Shown in pieces: positions 47,081 through 57,300 of a stretch of 64,000 nucleotides of DNA (the first letter of the stretch is position 1; each line of letters opens with the position of its first letter). The translations under genes and the position numbers were made by a program. Where the stretch lies: contig NC_134747.1 in assembly GCF_050436995.1 (NCBI RefSeq), positions 2,301,501 through 2,365,500 on the forward strand, written 5' to 3'. Source of the stretch: Anticarsia gemmatalis. Lineage: Eukaryota; Arthropoda; Insecta; Lepidoptera; Erebidae. Under the pieces are notes generated by a model. The model saw only the letters and a program-made list of their open reading frames with translations, was not told where the DNA came from and did not search any database.

Positions 47081-49981
47081 GTGAGTAGCCCACTTTGCCC
47101 GGATTTCGGTAACTATATAGTATAAATAGGTTTTGTTGTAGCTATTTATAGTAGCTTAGAACTGAATAACAAGGTGAACCTGTAATTGTGTGAATCCTTT
47201 AAGTAAATAAACAACTGTTATATTATTATTAATGTTGCACGATTGTTAGTAGTATCTACCTACCTGCTAAATAGTAAATAGAGTCACCTTCAATACATAT
47301 TGTCAACGGTTAGTGCTACATCAGTGGGATGATTTCCTATCACTGTGAAATGTAATATATCGTAAGAAGTAAGTATATAGGTATTTATTTTATTTTGAAC
47401 TACTAACATAGTCCACTAATTACATTGGTCTTAACGACTCTAACCCAATTGTCGTTCAACGCGCAATTTACCCCTGATGAACTACGTTTTTAAAAACAAG
47501 AATAACCCTGTATAAGTTTCAACCTAAAGTTTACATCCAGCAATTTATACTTAAGCTGACTAAAACATCATTTGCAATTTCAAGGGTTTATACTACACAC
47601 ACCACTAACAAATGTTTATGCAGTCTGCAGAATAGCCATGAGGTACCGTACCGACCTCTGAATCTAACCTAACATAAAGATGTTAATCCCTTACTTGTAA
47701 TACAGTTTGAACCTCCAGACGACGGCAAAGAACACGCGATAAAGACCCGGCCTCGTCTCGTAATGACGCCGTCCGTCAGTATGGACGACATCGAGGACCC
47801 GAAGGCACGGACTGTTCTCATCAACGATATGTACACTAGTGACATGGCCAGAGCTATGAGAGAAGCGGTCAGACCTTACTTTAAAGTCGTCGCGCCGTTG
47901 CCCGATCACCCTGCTAATGCTAATCCTGTTAGTATTTTTATAATTTTGATTGTTTTAAGTATCAAATGATTTTTGCTGGTACATTTTACGCTTAGTTGAT
48001 ACAAATATATATTTGAATAGTCGAGAAGTCGCGCCGCGACTGAAACAACACACCCAGACATGAAACCGCGACAAGAGACTGCGACCGTTTCTTGACTTTA
48101 AGTAATGCATAGGAAACAGTTAGCAATCGAGATCGAGACAGGACAGACATAATAAATCTGATCTGTCGGTCCGTGTCTCGCTTGCGGACGGCCGCCTTTA
48201 CATTAGGAATAGTAGATTATCGGTGCATTACAAAGATCTTGAATATGTCACAGGCTTCATCATTCTCATCATGCACTGAATTTTAAGCCCATTGCAGGAT
48301 ACAAGCCAACTCCTAATTAACACGCGCCCCGTCCCTCTACTGAGCTACTGCTGCCTAAGTATTTCGAATGGATTGAATCAAACATATATCCCTTGCCGTC
48401 TATCTAATATCTAGCTAACACCACAAATAAAGTACATACATATTGCAAAATTATACCACTTGGAGTCCAGCACGAGGCCATGTTGCAGCGTAGGGCGGCG
48501 CGCAACGCCAACGACGAGCGAAGTGCTTCCCGCGTTGTATGTAAAACTACCCACATAAAACGTGGCGATAGCCGAGTCACCGAACGCAAACAAATCAGCA
48601 GTTTCAATTACAAACTGCACTTACAAAGTTTATAGTATCATTGATGCCAATTTTCCCTTGACACTTTTCACGGGCTTAAGATTATGACCATAGAAAACGA
48701 TTTACTTACTCATAAATATACTCCAAAATGCCTGGCAGATGCTCTGGTCTTTCGCCGCGGATGTCATTCGAAGTAGCTTAAAATTCTTTTTTCTGTCCTG
48801 GCATTTGTTGCTTTGTTACACCCAACTTTGCAACATAGTTATTTATATTACACCACGAAGTCACTGATCGAACAAAGGACGCGCGCGATAACTATAACTA
48901 CATGCCACTTTCACTAGAATCCGGGAGCAACTGAGTTGAAATTAACGTTCTTAGAAAATCGGTAGGATTAGGGCGGTACGCTCATTCGCAACTAGTTCCT
49001 GATTGGATAAAATTCATTCCTAGTCCACGTGGACTGCGCGTGATTGGATTGCGTAATTTGACGTTTATGTTTCATTATTTGATTATTTGAATATAACGAA
49101 TAGGGAAAGAATATTCCTCGTCTGTTAAATGTAACCAAAAAAATAGAATGGTGCGTAATTTTATTAATGTAATATTTTTTTGTGATCTAAACAAAATATT
49201 GATTGAAACACATTTTAAATATGGCCAGGAGATATCTTAGATAGGATATATTAAATAGCCTTGCGGTATTAGACGATTCATTAAACACGGTGTATAATAT
49301 TATGAATAATAAGGCCAAGAGCCCGCCAATATATTCTAAAAATTCTTTTAATGTTGCTTCACTACGCCATGTTAATTTCAGATAAAACTACCGAAACTGA
49401 CAGCACAATACGTATCACCCGAATGGCGCATGGAGTCATGTTCTTGGGACCAGAAGCAGCTAAGAAGCTATTCCGATACCACCAGGGACTTCTGGCTTAG
49501 ACAGGAATTAGTACCGTACGTATATTCTTATAATATATACTAGACAGAGGACATAGAAACAAAACAGTAAGATCACAGGCAAGAAAGGCAAGTTACTCTT
49601 TACACGGGGAAATTTTTTGGGTCAGAATCCCGTAAATACCCATAAAAACACGAAAATCTAAAAGTTTAGTGGTTGTTATTACCAAAATCAGAAAGTTCTG
49701 TCATTGGTTATTACTAAAATTTGTTATGATTAGCGCATACGAAAGAGTCCAAAAGTGGATCTCTCTTATATAGTTTACAGCATCAGTCACTGTAGACAAA
49801 ACCATGATTGATATAATAATAACTTGTCATATTCCGAACTATCGCTTATTGTACCTACTTATTTATTTTAAACAACAGATGCAGAGCTTGCAATGAGTCG
49901 AAGATTATAACAGCGCAGCGCAAGAAACAGTGCGAGTTAGCGCCTGGGATACCTTACCGAAGGGGACAGAAATATGCTTAG
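46826..49981 (+). CDS. uncharacterised 237-aa protein, four exons
   Basis: Exons 46826-47080, 47706-47927, 49382-49515 and 49879-49981 join in frame to 237 residues. I do not recognise the family. The protein has no signal peptide or membrane segment. It is rich in Pro, Arg, Lys and aromatic residues, with short conserved-looking blocks: IYPPPLKDIHTLCNWKGGG (about 43-61), an acidic MDDIEDPKART segment, YVSPEWRMESCSWD (about 169-182), TTRDFWLRQE, and a C-terminal CRAC followed by a basic helix and GIPYRRG. Such blocks without a fold signature are common in cilium and sperm microtubule-binding proteins, but that is only an impression. Splice sites GTGAGT, GTTAGT and GTACGT all preserve frame. 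The alternative without the last intron ends at a TAG at 49541-49543 (212 residues). Confidence 0.7.
47706..47927 (+). CDS. unnamed gene, exon 2
   Basis: Acceptor TTGTAATACAG; 74 codons in phase 0; donor GTTAGT. It encodes the Pro/Arg-rich segment, MDDIEDPKART and PYFKVVAPLPDHP. Confidence 0.75.
48410..48790 (-). other. GC-richer block with minus-strand coding-like frame inside intron 2 of the unnamed gene
   Basis: The minus strand has an open frame at about 48440-48625 (ETADLFAFGDSAIATFYVGS) and, upstream, a 75-bp segment reading SNDIRGERPEHLPGILEY just before a perfect GTAAGT donor (exon edge at 48710). The two cannot be joined in frame with a convincing acceptor, and an in-frame TAA precedes the second. 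It may be a decayed transposon or host-gene relic; no family is recognised. Confidence 0.25.
49382..49515 (+). CDS. unnamed gene, exon 3
   Basis: Acceptor TTAATTTCAG; encodes LPKLTAQYVSPEWRMESC and DFWLRQELV; donor GTACGT in phase 2. If this donor is not used, the frame reads on to a TAG at 49541-49543. Confidence 0.7.
49879..49981 (+). CDS. unnamed gene, exon 4 with stop
   Basis: Acceptor TTTAAACAACAG after a T-rich tract. Entered in phase 2 it gives 33 open codons with CRACNESK and a GIPYRRGQKYA terminus, then TAG. The composition looks like coding sequence and the phase fits exon 3, which favours this model. Confidence 0.55.
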
Positions 49982-51090
49982 CGCGGTCTACAATCGGCTA
50001 GTCGGTACTATCGAGTATCGAGGGTTTGACATTTAAAATGTACTTCAAAGTTAGTTCACACAACATCCGCTAGAGGCGCTGATTAAATTTTCTTTCACAA
50101 TATGTCGAACGCTAATTGGTTTTCGAGTAGTAAGGCGTTTGTTAGTCAAGGACTAAGTTATAGTTAAATATACTGGGCGTATTTTGCTATGTTTTTAAAA
50201 GCCTGAATAATTTAGCGTATCCTCAAGTATACGGAAGAAATAATAGTATCCGTCCGGCCGAGTACACGTATACGTAACGAGCGAATGACATCGTCAAAAT
50301 GCGCCCGCTTTTGTGTTGAGATATTAGTACAAGGTAGATTTCAACATAGCTTTATTGTCAAAATTAAACATAATAACAGTATTATTTATTTGGAAGTATA
50401 CAATATTATGGCAGAAGTGACTATAATTCATTGAAATTCATTTAACAAGAATATAATTTAAAAGCTTTAAACATTTTTGTCACATAATTTAAAGGAAAAT
50501 GATTTCATATTAAGTAGCCAAATAGTTTTCAAGAAATTATACCGTATGATCTAGAAATATTTCATTTTGTAAATAATTGTGCTTTAAATCACTTCTGCTT
50601 GTATTCTATTTATATATTTAAGGCAGCAGATACATTGTAATGAAATGACAATTATTAATGGAATATAGTATTAACTGGTTTTTATTCAATTAAAATGAAC
50701 AATCCATAAATTCTATCATTTCATTAACATGTTTTTAAAGGTACAGTTGATAAAATTAATTATTTAAGGCAACATTTAAAGTGATCAAAAGTAAAATCTG
50801 TTTTTTTATGTATATCTAAACAAAATATATTGATCGCAAAAAAATATTGCTAGCCTAAAAAATATTTTTAACTGTATCATATGTTGGCAACATTATTTTA
50901 ACTATTGGCCCGTAATATACATTATAAAGGTGAAAACATCTATATTTTGGCTATATACTATGTTTTAAGGCATATTGTTATCATAAATGCTTGTAGCTTT
51001 TCTATTTATTTACTAAATAAATTGTTAAAGTATACATATTTTATTTGAATCTCTTATATTTTATTAAAAGAAGACAACAATGAAAACTTT
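49982..51090. other. 3' flank of the unnamed gene
   Basis: AT-rich sequence with no repeat of the named families. An AATAAA lies at 51016-51021, about 1 kb past the stop; nearer variants may serve instead. No gene seen. Confidence 0.35.
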
Positions 51091-51500
51091 TAGGTCGCTA
51101 CCCCACTTGCGTTATACTAGCGTAAGAACGTCTGCGCAGCGTCAACGTCGCGCTAACGCACCGTTAACGTCGTTTTTGTAAGCAACAGGTACTATCACGC
51201 CGTTGTGTTCGGTCCAAGTAAGGTCAGTTTCGCATATTCCGCCTATAGGATTCAACCGTATATTTGAAATATTACTTTTTATAATCGAGTTGCAGCGTTT
51301 GAAGATTTGTTGGTAAAATAGCTGTACAAGTAATATATTAAATAGATTTTTAACCCCCATAGACTGACTATACTTCAAATAGTATCACGGGACGTGAATG
51401 TGGCGGTTAGCGGACGTTTACGCTTACCACGCGACGCATACGCTATTCAGACGTTGCAGAGACGCTATCGCTCGCAAAACGTCAGTGGAATAGCGGCCTA
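51091..51500. mobile_element. MITE with TAGG(T/C)CGCTA ends
   Basis: The left end TAGGTCGCTACCCCACT and the right end, read on the other strand, TAGGCCGCTATTCCACT match at 14 of 17 positions. The subterminal parts are rich in ACG/CGT motifs (ACGTCTGCGCAGCGTCAACG) unlike the AT-rich surroundings. The central 180 bp is AT-rich. Confidence 0.65.
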
Positions 51501-51503
51501 AGA

Positions 51504-51686
51504 CCTTGTCCAGAAGAGGCGAATTCGCAGCGATTTTTTTGCACGTATTTTACGCGAACGTTCTGTCCACAAAGAGCGTAAGCGCGTTTTGAACTTGCGC
51601 GAAGCTTGTGAAGACGATGTTTGGACGCCTAGTATCTCATAACGAGCGAACGAACTCATGCGAATTCGCCCCCTCTGGACAAGGCC
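51504..51686. mobile_element. MITE with CCTTGTCCAGA ends
   Basis: The left end CCTTGTCCAGAAGAGGCGAA TTCGC and the right end, on the other strand, GGCCTTGTCCAGAGGGGGCG AATTCGC form 25-bp inverted repeats. It lies 3 bp after the previous MITE. Confidence 0.7.
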
Positions 51687-52356
51687 ACAGTGCGATAAAA
51701 TTACGAGAAGCGAAAATACACGAATAGTCTTAAAACTATGAAAATCAAAGTATTATCTTATTTACCAATATCACAAACATTAACAATGACTTTTATTCGA
51801 ACGAGTTTCCAAATATTTTAGTTAACATTTCAACCATTAAATAATTTATTTAAGCAACTACATAGAATTACGCAAATATACAGAAAAATTTTTTTTTGTT
51901 AATTTTTTTGACTGATTTAAATTTTATATTCAGTCTCTTAATGTAAGTCCGACTAAATGCTTTTATTTTTAACATATTTAAAATTTTGCATATAATATTA
52001 AATTTGAAAAGCAGTTTTTTGTTAACCGTTGTTAGATATATTCAATGGGCGGCTAAAATAAAAGCCTGGATTACACATCTGAAAAAGTATCAAATAGCTA
52101 GAATATTGACAGGAATTTGCCATGCCATATAAAGGAGAATGCTCAAAATGTATGGGAAAAAAACCCAGGCCGTACACAAACGGTGTGTAACTCAGAATTT
52201 TAGTGATACTGAGTGATTCAATTCCAGATATTCGCCTCTATCAAATTCGATGGCTAAATACTATTTTTTGCTATTTAAAAGGTGAATTTAAAAAATAAAT
52301 ATTTTTCAAACATTCATCACAATGATTATTTTTTGAATAATATAATTGTATCGAAA

Positions 52357-52386
52357 CCGCACTACGGGCGCCAGCTAGTAGTGCGG
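52357..52386. repeat. short perfect-stem palindrome
   Basis: CCGCACTAC and GTAGTGCGG flank a 12-bp GC-rich loop inside the composite repeat. Confidence 0.5.
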
Positions 52387-52724
52387 ACGGTATGTCTTTT
52401 TTATATTCATGATAAAAAATATTGAAAATACATTAAAAACCCCTACTGAAAAGTAATAGCAATATAATATGTTTAGCCATTGAATTTGATAGAGGTAAAT
52501 ATCTGGAATTAATTACACAGTATCACTCATTTCTCCCATTGCTCCCATGCTGGATTGAGAGCGAAAAAAAAAACATAGAAGGTGCCAGCTGCATTTCTTC
52601 CCGTGCATACTGCTAAAGTCAGTAGAGGGATGGAAGGGTTTGGTGCTTCATAGGCTATAGGCTAGCAATCTACCACCATGACAACACTTTTCTACCTTAT
52701 AATAGTTCTCCAATTGTCTGCCAA

Positions 52725-52815
52725 CCCGCATTAGACCAGTGTGATGGACTAAGGCCTGATCCCGCTCTTTGTTAAGAGGGGAGGCTCGTGCCCCTCGGTG
52801 GGGACATATATGACC
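52725..52815 (+). repeat. degenerate LINE 3' fragment, family L1
   Basis: ACCCGCATTAGACCAGTGTG, ATGGACTAAGGCCTGATCCC and GGAGGCTCGTGCCCCTCGGT GGGGACAT. Confidence 0.55.
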
Positions 52816-53474
52816 TGGTGATGATGACTCATTTTTCAAAAATATATTTTTTAATATTTTTAATTTGTAACTCAGTTACATACCTATATTAAAAATGTGT
52901 GACTCAAAAAAGATTAAACATTTATATAGGTAACTTATTTAGTAGTAGTTTTGTACTACTCAGTTACATACCTATATTAGAAAATATAAAAATATATTGA
53001 AAACCCCTACTGAAAAGTTATAGCAAAATAGTATGTTCAGCCATCGAATTTGATAGAGGTAAACATTGGGAATTCAATTACACAGTATAACAAATTTTTT
53101 GAGTTACATAACTTTTGTGTACAGCCTGGGTTTTTTTTGAGCATTCTCCTTTCCTGCCACTTTATCTAGCAGTTAAGTTATAAGACACTTAGTCAGAAGC
53201 TGTGTAAGTAACCCCGAAAGATAGAACAAATAGCCATATAACTCACTACCTAAATATTAAATCAATAATATCATTATTTAATTAAAACTGGTCTTTTTAA
53301 AAGCGTACATTTCTAAAAGTCTACATCAAGAATCTATGGTCAAACAATTTAATGAAAATTTAAACACTTAAAATAACTTAATTCTAAAGTATTAATATTC
53401 TAATTCAAAACATTTGACACTTAATTAAAATCTTAATAAAAATAACCCCTTCTTTGGAGTATATAGTTCTAAAA

Positions 53475-53601
53475 TAGTGTTGCCAGATGGCCGAGCAAAC
53501 CGGGATTTCCCGGAATTATCCCGTGTCCAGTAATAGAGCATAATGGCGGCGAAAGTCTAGATATTTTCCCGAAAATCATAAGTCATAATTCGGCAACACT
53601 A
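53475..53601. mobile_element. 127-bp hAT-like MITE
   Basis: TAGTGTTGCC at the left and GGCAACACTA at the right are perfect 10-bp inverted ends. The flanking 8-mers TTCTAAAA (53467-53474) and TCTTAAAA (53602-53609) look like a mutated hAT target-site duplication. Confidence 0.6.
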
Positions 53602-53609
53602 TCTTAAAA

Positions 53610-54064
53610 TATAAGCCAATGGAACATCAGACGATAAACCGAAATTTTAACATGACAATTATTTGAATTTTATAATCAAACGATATATATAATTATAGGA
53701 ATACTTTCGTAAAAGAAAGACGAATCTATAATAATCACTATTTTATAGGAAAACAGTTTATACTTTCGGACTTAGTCAGTTTTTTTACGGAAAAGCAAGT
53801 TTGTTCTAATATCCTGGGATATTTTCTAGGACAGATAACATAATAAACAGATTTTTCAAAAACATAGTTCAAATCATTCAACAATATTTATAGATACTTA
53901 ATAGAAATTACTGAGTTTTGTCGTTTAAAAACAATGAAAAACATTAGATGTATATTTCTCCTGCAAACAAAAAAATACAGCGAAACAATCACTTGATATA
54001 AGACAATAGTTTCCATACATCGATCAGGTATATTATCCAAAAGTCTAGGTTTTTAAACTCTTAC
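53610..54064. other. MROH1 downstream flank
   Basis: AT-rich, no named repeat. Minus-strand TATAAA variants (for example at 53757-53762) are the only polyadenylation-like hexamers noticed near the stop; no strong AATAAA was seen. Confidence 0.3.
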
Positions 54065-54126
54065 CTGCGGCACCTCAGGATATACCGTACAGTCTTATCC
54101 TTGGAGGTGATGACGTATGTCTCGGA

Positions 54127-54311
54127 TCATCCGTCCGCCTCCACGAGGCAGATGTTGGCGAGAGCGAGAGCGGCGTTCTGTCTCACTTGCGCATTGGGCT
54201 CTTTGATGAGCTGCAGCAGACGGGTCCGAGCTGTCCGCGTGATGTCCGGGTCCAAGTCTGTGTCGTCGGAGGATTTGGATTGCAGGCGGTGGAGCTCCGC
54301 GTATAAGAGAC
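54127..54311 (-). CDS. MROH1: MROH1 last coding exon with stop
   Basis: Acceptor TTCCCCAG. It encodes LLYAELHRLQSKSSDD and a final HEAT helix ending ANICLVEADG, then TGA at 54127-54129. The frame stays open for 20 further codons up to a consensus donor CCGCAG/GTAAGA (exon edge at 54065). Confidence 0.83.
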
Positions 54312-57300
54312 CTGGGGAATGAGGTTACATACATATATTGTTATTATTTATTGCTTTTTTCCCATAAACTTAGGTAGAGATGAAACAATAAGGAAGGAAG
54401 TTTTGGTCAGTAAATAGTTGGTGATATTTAAAAAGGCGTTGAAAGAACGAAAATAGGTATTAAAATTTATTCTATCACTTCAATGTCTAGAGTGATTAAG
54501 AAAAGCATACTAGAGTTCGAATTACAATTATGAGAGAAAAAAATATTTCAAAAAGGGTTGGTGTCCACCTCGCAAAAACGGGGACTTTGCAATCCTTGAA
54601 TCTGTTTAAACGCTCAAGAATGCAAGGTTTCATTGTTGTTTTGCCTTCACCGTAAATGGACAATTACTAACTTGCTTCTTGTCGCCACTTGGAAAAGATT
54701 TTCCGAAGTAAAATGTATTTTACGCTTTCATCCAGGTTATGTACCATTTATTATAGAACAAACATACATCCTCACAAACCTTCACGCATTTACTGACCTA
54801 GCAACAATGGCGGGTGTGGTTTCAACTCTTCCCTCGCACAGTGTAAATAATTTACAGCTGACTGCAGGCACTTGACCACGGCACTGGGCAGCTCATCAGC
54901 CAGCTGACGCAGCAATGCCGTGAGGAACTCGTCCAGGTACAAACGACCCTCGTCCAGGAGGTGCGTCTGCACGAAGTCGTTGGACTTCTTCACGTTGAAG
55001 GTACGGAATACTTGTTTGAGAGTGAATTTACTCGCCTGAAAGGGTAGATAGATAATTGAAATCGATTATTTTGGCAAAATCAACGATAGTGTGAGGTTAA
55101 ATGATCTCACACTGCTGATGACAAATCAATAAAAAAATAAACAAGTATTGTATCTGTAAAGGTATAATATTCTTGAATTACAGCAAAAAAAAACTGTATA
55201 GTAGTGACTATATTATTATTATTATTGAGCAATGAATATTGTGAAACATTCTCCACTGTATTTATTATCTTGATTTTTTTTCAAGAAAGCCGAATTAAGG
55301 AGAATAATGCTAAAAAAACAGTAACTTCCGTATACCTGACCCCTTACCAAAGGCAGAGTTATTCTCGAACATCTTTCAGCAAATCGAACTCGAAACTTTA
55401 AGATCATGTTATCGTGATTTCTATTTTATGTATTTAATTCAAACATTTGTAAACTCAATATAATAAAATATAACTCACCCTCACAACAGCCGGGTTATTA
55501 TCACACAGATGCAACAAGAAGCACGGTAACGAACTAATCGCTTGTTCCACCAGCGCATCAGATTTTATTCTACCAGCAATTATTCCGAACAGTTTGATGG
55601 AGTTCTCTCTCAGTTGAGCGCAGTCCGTGTTCATGAACGGACGTATTTTCTGTGAGATGGACACCAGTTCCCGATCGTACTCTTTGTCTAGTTCCTCTAG
55701 CTCAGTTAGAAGACGGCTTAAGCCTTGAATAGCGGCTAGAGGCACGTTGTCTGTTGGTGATCTGGGAACGTAAAAATATCGTGGGACAACTCACACACGG
55801 TCATTTGATTCCAAACTAAGTAGAGCTTGTACTATGGTAACCAAATAACTGATAAACATACTTATATACTTCTAAATACGTACTTTTGCGGCGAGGTGAC
55901 CGCTTAAACCACTGCGCCAAATGTTGGTTCTTAGTTTGTTTTACAGACTTTTGATGTTCCACATTTAGGATTTTGTCTGGCCTAGTTTGTTTTATAGCTA
56001 AGTGAGCTGGGAACAGTAGGCTTACTTCGGCAGAATCTAATCAGATTCGAGATAGTTTCAAATCGTAGTAGTAGGTTAATATTTAAACAAGCGTTTGGGA
56101 TTTAGGTGTTTGTTTGATATTAACTCGAATTTGATTAACTCGAATTCAAACTCGATTCTGTCGGAGGTGAGCCAGCTGGACTCTACTTTGGAAGTCTCGA
56201 TTCCTCTTTGTTTTAGCGGCACAATAACAAAGACACTAGCGAACTCTAGCGTGTAATACTAGTACTACGAAATAAAAGGCTTGCAAATATTTGAATATTC
56301 GGACCTTTTTTCAAGAAATATGTGAACAGTATTCGAAAACTTGCAAGCACTAAATACAAATATTAAAGAGTGTCGCTTTCAGGAATTCGCTGACCTGAAA
56401 AAACGATGTCTCCTTTGTGTGGAGTGGATATCTGGTGTTCTGCGAGAAGCAGCAAAAATATGTGTTTTACTGTGTTCTCATTTGAATTGATATTTTACGT
56501 AGATTTTTTTTAATACTCGTATGATAGAAAGTGTGGGTAGGTTTTAATCGAAAGGAACCATTCTTGTACAACAACTGATAGTAATTTCGATCACAATGGT
56601 TGGTTAATTTGCGGTCCACTCAAATTTGCTCTACAGAGCCCCAGTTTAATCGAAACCCCAATGTGTTTGTGGTAGTTTTAAGTAATGGTACATACTGTGA
56701 CTTCTGCGCGTCCACCCCCTGGCTGAGCGCGGCGAGCGCGGCGGGCAGCGCGGCGCCGCGGTGCTCGGGCCGCAGCTGGGCGATGTTGGCGGCGCCGCGC
56801 AGGCACGTGGCGCGCACGCGACCGTGCTGGTCCTTCCAGCCCGTGTTCAGCGTCGCCAGCACTGTCTCTATGAGGATCGTGTTGTCGTTGCACCTGCCAA
56901 TGTTGTGATTGTGAACACAAATAATGAATGTAGCGGTCATCAGAGTAGCGATTTCTGAAATACTGATTTTAGAGACAAACAAGTGTCAAAGTTGTAATAG
57001 CCCCCTAAAAAACATAAAGATAAAAAAACGCTCGCGATCGATGATACGAATATTAGTAGCTTTTGATATCAAAATTGGTAGAGTACGTAAAATTAGATTA
57101 ACAGTGAACACAATATTAATTTAGATTGGAATGCCGTTGACCCTAGACTGAAATCTAATATCTTAAAGTATAAGTATCTTAAATAACGTAAATTTGCCTT
57201 CTTATATTGTAATCTATCAATTATCACTAAAATAGAATAATGTTTTAGATAACATAAAATTGTCTTTGTAACAATATAATTCGATATACTTTCTTTCGAT

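Larger units (their letters stand above)
52131..53152. repeat. large composite inverted repeat
   Basis: The left arm (52131-52275: AAAGGAGAATGCTCAAAATG ... CTCTATCAAATTCGATGGCT) is the diverged reverse complement of the right arm (52990-53152). A third copy, in the same orientation as the right arm, lies at 52437-52535 (CCCCTACTGAAAAGTAATAG). Inside are a direct repeat, CTCAGTTACATACCTATATTA-like, at about 52870 and 52959, and a LINE fragment at 52725-52815. Confidence 0.65.

Noticed and set aside
47691..47909. Minus-strand open frame opposite exon 2 of the unnamed gene
   Set aside because: The plus-strand exon has matching splice sites and phase with its neighbours; the minus frame does not.
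56678..56958. Open frames on both strands over the GC-rich MROH1 exon
   Set aside because: They are shadows caused by high GC; only one frame continues the MROH1 protein across both splice junctions.
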